DNA from: Lachnospiraceae bacterium
GTDB lineage: Bacteria; Bacillota; Clostridia; Lachnospirales; Lachnospiraceae
Direction: 5' to 3'
Assembly: GCA_017550425.1 (NCBI GenBank)
Contig: JAFZPG010000099.1
Span: forward strand, 1-64,000
DNA: 64,000 nucleotides
Under the pieces are notes generated by a model that did not search any database, had not been told where the DNA came from, and was given only the letters and a program-made list of their open reading frames with translations. Below, piece by piece: positions 52,873 through 60,720 of the stretch. The position numbers and the translations under genes are program-made. The stretch's first letter is position 1. Every line of letters begins with the position of its first letter.

Positions 52873-54735
52873 ATGAGAAGACGAAATAAGCACAGCTTGA
52901 TCAGCCTCGCCATGGCAGGTATTTTCATGATATCTGCCTCGGTTCCTTTTGGAGGCAACCGGGTTTACGCAGATCCTGCAGATGATCCGGATACGATCCA
53001 AGTTACTATGGATTCGGATACGCCTTCCGCTGATGATGCTGAGAAAAAAGAAAATAAAGAAGTACAAAATGCCGGCGATCTGGAGACCGTTATGGCCGGG
53101 GCCGCCGTGGCTTTAAACAAATATCTGGAGTCGGATTTCACATATGATACGACGGAGTTGTTCGAACGGATCCACATCCACCCGACACAGAACGGCAACG
53201 ATGTCCCTACGGTCGAGCCGACGACGGAGCCTCCGAGAGAAGAGCCGCCGTTGCCGACAGAAACGGATCCGGTGATCGAGACACTGCCTGACATTCCGGT
53301 CGAGACGATGCCTGAGATCCCGGTCGAGACGATGCCGCCGGTCACGGAGGCACCGCATGTCGGCTATAAGGGAATGGCGATCAGCCTGCCCCCGGATACC
53401 TATGTAAATGTTCGTAACGCTCCTTCTACCGCGGGAAAGAAGATCGGTAAGATCTACGTGAACGCCGTGGCAGATGTTATCGAAGAGGTCAGCGGTGACG
53501 GAGGACAGTGGTTCCTGATCACGTCCGGAACCGTTACCGGTTATGTAAAAGCCGAGTATTTCGTGATCGGGGAGGCTGCTCTCGTCATGAAGGACAGCAT
53601 CGCGACCCGTATCGGTACAGTCAATACATACAACCTGCGGTTGCGCAGCACACCGGATCTGTCAACGAAGGACAATATCATCACGATGCTCTCCCATGGA
53701 ACACAGACGACCATCGTCGATGAGATCGGTGAGTTCTACAAGATCGAGCTGGATGAAGGTTTCTTCGGATATATCCATCGTGATTTCGTAGATGTGACGT
53801 ATGAGTATGCGCACGCGATCAGCCTCGATGAGGAGCGCCTCGCAGCAGAGAAAGCTTATCAGGAGCAGCTCGAGCGTGAAGCGGAAGCCGCCCGCCTGGC
53901 TGAAGAAGCAAGACTCGCTGAGGAGGCCCGGATCGCCGAAGAGAAGCGTAAGGCTGAGGAAGCCCGCCTCGCTGAGGAAAAACGTAAGGCGGAAGAGGAA
54001 TCCCGTATTGCCGAAGAGTCGCGTAAGGCGGCAGAAGCGGCAGCAGCGGCTCAGGCTGAACTGGATAGGACCACTCCGATCCAAATCTCCGCCAGATACA
54101 TCGGCGGGCAGAAGTATGTCGGCGAAGTCGTAAATGCAAACGAAGTTGAAGTTATTGTATATTATAGGGATGGTCATACAGCGATCGATACTGCCAACTG
54201 GAAGAGCTCATTGATCGGTATCCCTCTGGCAGAGGGTGAGATCGTATTCCCGGTTACTTATGGGCCGTTGGAGACCCTGTTCACGGTGAACTCCATCCAG
54301 CGCCCGGTAGAGGTTCCGCCCACGGAAACGGCGCCGCCGGAAACGCAGCCCGTGATCAGTGAGGCAGACCAGCTTCGTTTGGCGATCTGTGAATATGCAA
54401 AACAGTTTATCGGTAATCCGTATAGACTCGGTGGTACCGATCTCCTCCACGGAACGGATTGCTCCGGTTTCGTAATGCGGGTATTCCAGCAGTTCGGTAT
54501 TTCGACGACACGTACATCGAAGAGCCAGGCTGCAAACGGTATACCGATCCCGGTAGATCTGAATACGTTGCGTCCCGGTGATCTGCTGTTCTACGATACC
54601 AATGGTACCATAACGCATGTGGCGCTCTACATCGGCAACGGTCAGATCGTCCACGCGGCCAATGAAATCTTCGGCATTTGCATCTGGGATGCGTTCTATC
54701 GTACTCCTTGTAAGGCCGTAACCTTCCTTCCGTAA
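52873..54735 (+). CDS. Secreted SH3/NlpC-P60 peptidoglycan endopeptidase 1
   Basis: A 620-residue exported C40-family cysteine peptidase, predicted to cut within wall stem peptides. Signal peptide (about 1-34, ending VYADP), Pro/Thr-rich linker, two SH3 repeats (about 165-235 and 250-310), and a long Ala/Glu/Arg coiled-coil (about 325-400) lead to an intervening domain and the NlpC/P60 domain (about 500-620). Catalytic Cys is C530 in GTDCSGF; His lies in ITHVALYIGNGQIVHA. The coiled-coil plus NlpC design recalls CwlO-type enzymes. It is a paralogue of the next gene. Confidence 0.92.
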   Translation: MRRRNKHSLISLAMAGIFMISASVPFGGNRVYADPADDPDTIQVTMDSDTPSADDAEKKENKEVQNAGDLETVMAGAAVALNKYLESDFTYDTTELFERIHIHPTQNGNDVPTVEPTTEPPREEPPLPTETDPVIETLPDIPVETMPEIPVETMPPVTEAPHVGYKGMAISLPPDTYVNVRNAPSTAGKKIGKIYVNAVADVIEEVSGDGGQWFLITSGTVTGYVKAEYFVIGEAALVMKDSIATRIGTVNTYNLRLRSTPDLSTKDNIITMLSHGTQTTIVDEIGEFYKIELDEGFFGYIHRDFVDVTYEYAHAISLDEERLAAEKAYQEQLEREAEAARLAEEARLAEEARIAEEKRKAEEARLAEEKRKAEEESRIAEESRKAAEAAAAAQAELDRTTPIQISARYIGGQKYVGEVVNANEVEVIVYYRDGHTAIDTANWKSSLIGIPLAEGEIVFPVTYGPLETLFTVNSIQRPVEVPPTETAPPETQPVISEADQLRLAICEYAKQFIGNPYRLGGTDLLHGTDCSGFVMRVFQQFGISTTRTSKSQAANGIPIPVDLNTLRPGDLLFYDTNGTITHVALYIGNGQIVHAANEIFGICIWDAFYRTPCKAVTFLP

Positions 54736-54760
54736 GGAAAGAAAAACAATAGAATTGCGA

Positions 54761-54798
54761 AGCGGATAGGGGACTTGTACTTCCTGTCCGCTTTTTTT
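54761..54798 (+). terminator. Terminator of endopeptidase gene 1
   Basis: AGCGGATAGG (54761-54770) pairs with CCTGTCCGCT (54783-54792) and runs into a T7 tract. Confidence 0.85.
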
Positions 54799-54830
54799 CG
54801 GAACCGGTTTCGCCCTTTTTATCAGGGGGG

Positions 54831-54890
54831 TTGACATTTGTATTGGGATTTGCTATAATCCTATCGTAACACTTTTGTAACATTTGTAAT
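54831..54890 (+). promoter_or_regulatory. Promoter with WalR-box-like repeats (NlpC/P60 gene 2)
   Basis: TTGACA (54831-54836), 17-bp spacer, TATAAT (54854-54859), then CGTAAC (54865-54870), 5 bp, TGTAAC (54876-54881), and TGTAAT (54885-54890). Order and spacing equal those at 52667-52726. Confidence 0.75.
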
Positions 54891-54915
54891 AATTGCGTAA
54901 ATTGTTTACGGCATA

Positions 54916-54942
54916 GACGGGGGATCCTCCCGAGTTTTTATA
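54916..54942 (+). terminator. Leader terminator/attenuator-like hairpin (gene 2)
   Basis: A hairpin formed by CGGGGGATCCTCCCG is followed by AGTTTTTA, about 20 bp before the start codon. A small CGTAAA/TTTACG hairpin precedes it. Confidence 0.5.
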
Positions 54943-54960
54943 GATTCAGGTGTTTTGCGA

Positions 54961-56385
54961 ATGAGAAGAAATAACAGATTTGGCCTGATCGGCTTCGGAC
55001 TGGCAGCGATGCTTGCAGTAGCGGCAGTGGCTCCGCCCGGAGGCTCCAGGGTACTGGCAGAGCAGACGACGGACTCGAAAGAAGTTCCGACTGCTTCCGA
55101 TCCGGTCAAAACCGAAAAAACCGATAAAAATATAGAGGCGATCGGCGGGAGTGAAGGCGGTTTAAATAAAACTGCCGGAGTTTCCGTGTCTTTTGATCGG
55201 TCTGCATTGGCCGGTTTTACTTATGATTCCACGGAATTGTTTGACCGTATCAATACCCGGCTTACGGCGTCATCTGCTTCGAAGGAGACGCAGCCGGCGG
55301 GGACGAACGAGGCAGATCTGCCCGCACCCTCGGTTGCGGAGACATTGCCCGATGTGCTTTTGGAACCCACCTCGGCGGTGGAGACCGGGTATAAGGGAAT
55401 GGCGGTCAGCCTGCCCAGGGATACATATGTAAATATCCGTACCGCTCCGAATGCCTCCGCAGAGAAGGTCGGAAAGATCTACGCGAAGGCGGTAGCGGAT
55501 GTGCTGGAAGAGGTGCCCGGCACCGACGGAGCGTGGTTTAAGATCCATTCCGGTTCGGTAGATGGCTATGTTAAGGCTGAATTCTTTGCGACCGGCGACG
55601 ATGCACTTTCCATGAGGGACGATATCTCGACGCGCATCGGTACGGTGAACACGAAGAACTTGCGACTGCGCAGCACGCCGGATCTTTCGAGTAATGACAA
55701 CATCATCTCGACGCTGGGATCCGGAACGAAGGCGACTATCGTCGACGAAGAGGGCGAGTTCTATAAGATCGAACTGGATAAAGATTATTTCGGTTATATC
55801 CATCGTGATTTTGTGAAGTTGGAATATTTATACGCTCAGGCGATCAGCCTTGATGAGGAGCGCATTGCTGCCGAACTGGCTTATCAGGAGCAGCTGGCGC
55901 GCGAGGCGGAGGAAGCGAGACTCGCAGAAGAGGCGAGACTGGCGGAAGAAGCGCGTAAGGAAGCCGAACGTAAGGCGGAAGCAGCCCGAAAGGCGGCCGA
56001 GAAACGTAGACAGGCAGATGCTTTCCGTCAGCAGCTTTGTGCATATGCCCTGCAGTTTGTCGGAAATCCGTACCGTTTCGGCGGATCGGATCTCATCAAC
56101 GGAACGGATTGCTCCGGTTTCGTAATGCGTGTATATCAGAAGTTCGGCTATAAGATCGAACGCACCTCCCGTAAGCAGGCGGCTACTGGAACACCGGTGG
56201 CGGTGAACCTGAAGAGTCTGCGCCCCGGCGATCTGTTGTTCTATGAGACGAACGGCAGGATCAACCACGTGGCTCTCTATATCGGTAACGGTAAGATCGT
56301 CCATGCGGCCAATGAAAACTTCGGCATCTGCGTCTGGGATGCGTTCTACCGCACGCCGTGCTGCGCCGTATCCTTCTTGCCGTGA
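54961..56385 (+). CDS. Secreted SH3/NlpC-P60 peptidoglycan endopeptidase 2
   Basis: A 474-residue paralogue of the previous gene: signal peptide (to about VLAEQ), two SH3 repeats, an Ala/Glu/Arg coiled-coil, then NlpC/P60 with C384 in GTDCSGF and His in INHVALYIGNGKIVHA. It lacks the extra domain of about 100 residues between coiled coil and catalytic domain found in gene 1. The TTG at 54955 is in frame, but ATG 54961 matches the paralogue N-terminus MRRxNxxxL. The duplicated promoter and leader indicate tandem duplication of the whole unit. Confidence 0.92.
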   Translation: MRRNNRFGLIGFGLAAMLAVAAVAPPGGSRVLAEQTTDSKEVPTASDPVKTEKTDKNIEAIGGSEGGLNKTAGVSVSFDRSALAGFTYDSTELFDRINTRLTASSASKETQPAGTNEADLPAPSVAETLPDVLLEPTSAVETGYKGMAVSLPRDTYVNIRTAPNASAEKVGKIYAKAVADVLEEVPGTDGAWFKIHSGSVDGYVKAEFFATGDDALSMRDDISTRIGTVNTKNLRLRSTPDLSSNDNIISTLGSGTKATIVDEEGEFYKIELDKDYFGYIHRDFVKLEYLYAQAISLDEERIAAELAYQEQLAREAEEARLAEEARLAEEARKEAERKAEAARKAAEKRRQADAFRQQLCAYALQFVGNPYRFGGSDLINGTDCSGFVMRVYQKFGYKIERTSRKQAATGTPVAVNLKSLRPGDLLFYETNGRINHVALYIGNGKIVHAANENFGICVWDAFYRTPCCAVSFLP

Positions 56386-56440
56386 TGCATGGAAGGCCGT
56401 AAGCCGGAACTTGAGATTTAAAGAAACATAAAGTATAATA

Positions 56441-56475
56441 AACGAGTAGGAGGAGCGTTCTTCCTACTCGTTTTG
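56441..56475 (+). terminator. Terminator of endopeptidase gene 2
   Basis: AACGAGTAGGA (56442-56452) pairs with TTCCTACTCGTT (56462-56473), then TTTG. Confidence 0.8.
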
Positions 56476-56576
56476 TGTAGGCAACGAGCCAAAGTGCTCC
56501 TGCTGTGCTTGCACAGAGCAGGAACACCTTGGCGATCGCTTTCCGAAGAAAAGACAGTGCATATGGGGGACTTACA

Positions 56577-59270
56577 TTGGGCAGATCTGAAACGATCACG
56601 ATCGGAATATTGGCGCACGTGGACGCGGGTAAAACCACACTGGCGGAGAGCATGCTCTACACCGCCGGGGTGATCCGGACACCGGGGCGCGTGGATCATA
56701 AAAACGCCTACTTGGACAATGATGCGATGGAGCGTGCGCGCGGCATCACGATTTTTTCCAAGCAGGCGCGCTTTGCGTATAAAGATTTGAATTTCGTGTT
56801 GGTGGACACGCCGGGACATGTTGATTTTTCGGCGGAGACGGAGCGCACGCTGGCGGTGCTGGATTATGCGATCCTGGTCATCAGCGCATCGGACGGGGTA
56901 TCCGGTCACGTGCTGACGCTGTGGCGATTGCTGGCGCGCCATCACGTTCCGGTCTTCCTGTTTGTGAATAAGATGGACCAGCCGGGCGCGGACCGCGTAG
57001 CGTCGCTTAAGGAACTGAACCGCGCTCTGTCGGATCACATCGTGGACTTCACCGACGCGCCGGACGACGCGGCATTTGCCGAAAGCCTTGCCCTCTGCGA
57101 CGAGGCGATGCTAGAGGATCATTTGACGGGACACATGCCGGATGCGGATGAGATCGCGGCGGCTATCGCCGCGCGGAAGGTCTTCCCCTGCTATTTCGGT
57201 TCTGCGCTGCGGATCACGGGCGTGAAGGAGTTTATGGACGGCTTCGCGACCTACATGCGGCGGAAGGAATATCCCGACGAATTCGGCGCGAGAGTATATA
57301 AGATCTCGCATGACGATAAAGGCAACCGCCTGACCTTTATGAAGGTCACGGGCGGTGTGCTTCGCATGCGCGAGAAGCTCGCATTTACCGAGGATAAAGT
57401 AAACCGCCTGCGGCTGTATTCGGGCGTGAGCTTTCAGGAAGTGCAGGAAGTCGGCGCGGGCGATATCTGCGCGGCGATCGGCCTGAGTAAGACGCAGTGC
57501 GGCGACCTGCTGGGCTACGAGAGCACGGACGGCGGGCAGATGCCGGTTTTGCGTCCGGTGCTGACCTACGGCCTCATCCTGCCGGACGGCGTCGATCCGC
57601 ATGCATTCTGGGGACGCATCCGCCTGCTGGAGGAAGAGGATCCGATGCTGCGCCTGAATTGGGACGAAAGAAATGCCCGCATCGAGGTGCAGGTCATGGG
57701 CGATGTCCAGATGGAGATCCTGAAGACCATGATTGCAGACCGCTTCGGTGTCGATGTGGCGTTCGATGCGGGCGCGATCGTTTATAAAGAGACCCTTCGC
57801 GAACCGGTGATCGGGCGCGGACACTACGAGCCGCTGCGGCACTATGCGGAGGTGCATCTGCTGATGGAGCCGTTGCCGGCGGGGAGCGGGCTCGTGTTCG
57901 AGAGCCGCGTTTCGGTGGATGAACTGGAGATGAACTGGCAACGCCTCATCCTGACGCATCTGGCCGAAAAACGCCACCGCGGCGTGCTGACCGGGTCGGA
58001 GTTTACCGACGCGCGACTGACGCTGATCGCGGGGCAGGCGCACCCGAAGCACACGGAGGGCGGCGATTTCCGCCAGGCGACCTACCGCGCCGTGCGCCAG
58101 GGCCTTATGTCCGCGGATTGCGTCCTCCTGGAGCCGATCTACGGTTTCTCACTGAAGGTTCCGGCCGACCAGCTGGGACGCGCCATGACGGACCTGACGC
58201 GCATGGGGGCGGAGTTTACGCCCGGTGAACATACGCCGGAGTATGCATGCCTTAATGGCACCTGTCCGGTCTCTACCATGCGGGAGTACCGCAAAGAGGT
58301 CATGCTGTACACACGCGGTTTCGGCGAGCTGACCTGCGAGCCGGCCGGATATTTGCCGTGCCATAACACCGAGGAGGTACTGGAGCGGATGAACTATTCG
58401 CCCGAGTCGGACCTTGATGAACCGGCGTCGTCCGTGTTCTGCGCTCATGGCGCTGGCTTCGTCGTGGACTGGGCGGACGTGCCGAACTACGTGCATGTGA
58501 GAGAATATCCCGCGGGGGTAGTACCGCGCAGCCTGCTTGCGAAAGAAAAGGGTAAAGGCGGCTTTGCGGCGGAATCGGATGATGCATATGCGGGCAATGT
58601 ATCCGCCGACGTCCGGAACAGAGCCATGGATGAAGCCGATGTGTCCCCGGCGGAGCGATACGCCCGCAGCGCGGCCCTCGACCGCGAACTGGAAAGCATT
58701 TTCCGCCGGACCTACGGGGATAAAAAAGAGACCGCGCAGGCACAAAAACGCACGGTCTACGACTCGGAAAAAACCGAGAAAGAATACACCTACAAACCTG
58801 CGAAGAAGCGGGAACGCTACCTGCTCGTGGACGGCTACAATATCCTGTTTTCCATGGAAAATGAGCCCGACCTGCGCGGCCGTGACTGGCAGGACCTGCG
58901 CGAGATGGTGCGCAGTGACATCGCCGGCGCCCGCGAACGCCTGATCGACATCCTGTGCAATTATCAGGGCTACCGCAAGATGAACCTCATCCTGGTGTAC
59001 GACGCGTACAAAGTCAAGGGTAACCCCGGCGAGATCCGCCGGAGGGGCAGCATTGACGTCGTGTACACGAAAGAAGCCGAGACCGCGGACCAGTTCATCG
59101 AGCAGGTGACGAAGCAGATCATAAAGAATGCCGAGGTGACGGTGGCTTCCTCCGACGGAGTGGAGCAGATCATCATCTACGGCAGCGGCGCCCTGCGCAT
59201 GAGCGCCCGGGAACTGCGCGACGAGATCGACCGCGCGAATGAAGAGATCCGGGGACATCTGAAGAGCTGA
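56577..59270 (+). CDS. TetM/EF-G-like translational GTPase fused to YacP/Rae1-type NYN ribonuclease
   Basis: An 897-residue fusion. The N-terminal 650 residues follow the ribosome-protection/EF-G plan: G1 AHVDAGKTT, G2 ERARGITI, G3 DTPGHVDF, G4 NKMD, domain II-V with the EPIYGFSLKVPADQLGRAM region. After a charged linker, residues about 747-897 are a complete YacP/Rae1 NYN domain (LLVDGYNILF, LVYDAYKVKG, YTKEAETAD, VASSDGVEQ, GSGALRMSARELRDE). In Bacillus Rae1 cuts mRNA in the ribosomal A site. The fusion could place a nuclease there by GTPase action; that is inference. TTG 56577 behind GGGGGA is the best start; the frame is open back to 56505. Confidence 0.9.
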   Translation: MGRSETITIGILAHVDAGKTTLAESMLYTAGVIRTPGRVDHKNAYLDNDAMERARGITIFSKQARFAYKDLNFVLVDTPGHVDFSAETERTLAVLDYAILVISASDGVSGHVLTLWRLLARHHVPVFLFVNKMDQPGADRVASLKELNRALSDHIVDFTDAPDDAAFAESLALCDEAMLEDHLTGHMPDADEIAAAIAARKVFPCYFGSALRITGVKEFMDGFATYMRRKEYPDEFGARVYKISHDDKGNRLTFMKVTGGVLRMREKLAFTEDKVNRLRLYSGVSFQEVQEVGAGDICAAIGLSKTQCGDLLGYESTDGGQMPVLRPVLTYGLILPDGVDPHAFWGRIRLLEEEDPMLRLNWDERNARIEVQVMGDVQMEILKTMIADRFGVDVAFDAGAIVYKETLREPVIGRGHYEPLRHYAEVHLLMEPLPAGSGLVFESRVSVDELEMNWQRLILTHLAEKRHRGVLTGSEFTDARLTLIAGQAHPKHTEGGDFRQATYRAVRQGLMSADCVLLEPIYGFSLKVPADQLGRAMTDLTRMGAEFTPGEHTPEYACLNGTCPVSTMREYRKEVMLYTRGFGELTCEPAGYLPCHNTEEVLERMNYSPESDLDEPASSVFCAHGAGFVVDWADVPNYVHVREYPAGVVPRSLLAKEKGKGGFAAESDDAYAGNVSADVRNRAMDEADVSPAERYARSAALDRELESIFRRTYGDKKETAQAQKRTVYDSEKTEKEYTYKPAKKRERYLLVDGYNILFSMENEPDLRGRDWQDLREMVRSDIAGARERLIDILCNYQGYRKMNLILVYDAYKVKGNPGEIRRRGSIDVVYTKEAETADQFIEQVTKQIIKNAEVTVASSDGVEQIIIYGSGALRMSARELRDEIDRANEEIRGHLKS

Positions 59271-59297
59271 AGCCCGGATGACCTGCAAATACAACAA

Positions 59298-59337
59298 GAA
59301 GCTGCCGCATATCCATGCGGCAGCTTCCTGCATTTTT
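59298..59337. terminator. Terminator between convergent fusion gene and hpf
   Basis: GAAGCTGCCGCAT (59298-59310) pairs perfectly with ATGCGGCAGCTTC (59315-59327), loop ATCC. A T5 run follows at 59333. Confidence 0.82.
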
Positions 59338-59379
59338 CAGAAAGGAGTCATATATGCGCGCCGACTGCGCGAACGTGGT

Positions 59380-59913
59380 TTATTCGAAGGTAGGTTCGAT
59401 GAGTCCATAGGTTCCGTTCTTTCGCTTATAAACGACATTTACCTCTTCGGTAGCTGCGTTGCAGAATACGTAGAAGCTGTGGCCCAAAAGCTCCATCTGG
59501 ATGCAAGCCTCTTCGGGATCCATCGGCTTGATGCCGAAACGTTTGGTACGGACGATCTTCACTGCGTCTGCATCCTCTGCGCTGTCATCCTCGAACAATT
59601 CGGGGATCAGTCCCTCGCCGGCCTGCTGACGGTCTACGATCTTTCTCTTATATTTCTTTAACTGGCGCTCCAGCGTCTCCTCAACGAGATCGATGGAAAC
59701 ATACATGTCATTGCTGACCTGTTCTGCGCGGATAATGGATCCTTTTACCGGGATGGTGATCTCGATCTTCTGCCGATCCTTCTCAACACTGAGAGTAATG
59801 AGCGCTTCCGTATCTGCGTGGAAGTAACGCTCGAGTTTGCTGATCTTTTCGATTACGGCTGCTCTGAGCCCTTCAGTAACGGTGATGCCTCGACCTGTAA
59901 TAATATATTTCAT
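59380..59913 (-). CDS. hpf: Ribosome hibernation promoting factor, long form
   Basis: A 177-residue HPF/RaiA protein that dimerises 70S ribosomes into inactive 100S particles. The N-terminal ribosome-binding domain (about 1-100; starts KYIITGRGITVTEGLR) is followed by an acidic linker and the C-terminal dimerisation domain (VKIVRTKRFGIKPMDPEEAC through the NVVYKRKNGTYGLIEP end). AGGAG precedes the ATG at 59913. Its place divergent to secA is common in Clostridia. Confidence 0.95.
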   Translation of the reverse strand: MKYIITGRGITVTEGLRAAVIEKISKLERYFHADTEALITLSVEKDRQKIEITIPVKGSIIRAEQVSNDMYVSIDLVEETLERQLKKYKRKIVDRQQAGEGLIPELFEDDSAEDADAVKIVRTKRFGIKPMDPEEACIQMELLGHSFYVFCNAATEEVNVVYKRKNGTYGLIEPTFE

Positions 59914-60004
59914 GTTGTGCTCCTGTTCCCGATCCGCTGCCTCCGAAGGAGGATGGATCGTAAGTTTCTAAAGAGGAAAGGTCCGACCTTTTACTCTTGC
60001 ATCT

Positions 60005-60032
60005 ATTATACCATAGAACGAAAAATAATCAA
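60005..60032 (-). promoter_or_regulatory. Promoter of hpf
   Basis: On the minus strand: TTGATT (60032-60027), 16-bp spacer, TATAAT (60010-60005), with a leader of about 85 nt containing a small AAAGGTCGGACCTTT palindrome. Confidence 0.78.
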
Positions 60033-60248
60033 GCCTTTTTTGCAAAGTTTTATCGACAATTAAATATGAGTTTACGATATATTCTAAAAAATTCAAACTA
60101 CAGAACGAATTAACAAAAGATATGGTGTAGAATCCCTGTCAAGCAAAACATTCGAAAAAACAGCCGAAAGACGGTTTTTAGTGAAAAATACACAAAACAG
60201 CCGTATCAGGTTCAAAAGGAGGATTTCAAACATTTTTTTTGCAAAAAA

Positions 60249-60415
60249 TGTGGATTGTGTGGATAAAATCGATAGTAAAACACCGAAATCCGTTCACACA
60301 GGCGATTTTAAGAACAAAAAAATGTGGAAAACCCGTGAATAACTGTAAATAGAGAAGATTTCGACCGGAGGGCGAAGTTCCCGATGTGCTCCCTCTCTTT
60401 TGTGCATCTTCCACA
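60249..60415. other. Cluster of DnaA-box-like 9-mers
   Basis: In an AT-rich intergenic region: TGTGGATTG (60249-60257) abutting the perfect box TGTGGATAA (60258-60266), then TGTGGAAAA (60323-60331), a degenerate CGTGAATAA (60335-60343) and the inverse TCTTCCACA (60407-60415). They lie 120-290 bp before the likely secA promoter. They could be DnaA-binding regulatory or titration sites; no dnaA or dnaN gene is nearby. Confidence 0.5.
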
Positions 60416-60509
60416 AAAAGCGCAAGAAGTTTACGAAAAAACAGACTGACAATTGCATACAACATTTCGAAACGGAACCGAATAAGACGGCCGATCCCGA
60501 AAAAAATCC

Positions 60510-60538
60510 TTGAAAGAAAACTTGATTTATGATACACT
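60510..60538 (+). promoter_or_regulatory. Likely promoter of secA
   Basis: TTGAAA (60510-60515), 17-bp spacer, TACACT (60533-60538). The resulting leader would be about 175 nt and includes GC-rich inverted segments, but no riboswitch I recognise. Confidence 0.6.
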
Positions 60539-60720
60539 AAGAAAGTATGTTGAGTTAGTATGCCGTACTGTACGCCGTGCGGTTTCAGGGCTGTTCCCGG
60601 GCATGCAAAACCGACGTATTTCAAATGATACGAACCCTGCTTCCGATGTTTGAAACACCGCCTGCAGGAGAAAAATAGAAACGTCCGGGGTCGCCCGACT
60701 TTGGACTGGGAGTATGAAAC

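Noticed and set aside
56577..59270. Annotation as a tetracycline-resistance gene
   Set aside because: The GTPase part is TetM-like, but the added NYN domain and chromosomal housekeeping context make resistance an unsupported primary role.
59914..60000. A raiA-motif non-coding RNA upstream of hpf
   Set aside because: The predicted leader is only about 85 nt with a minor palindrome, too short and simple for that RNA class.
60040..60560. A chromosomal replication origin
   Set aside because: DnaA-like boxes occur, but dnaA, dnaN, rpmH, recF or gyr genes are absent, and gene orientation does not switch around the locus.
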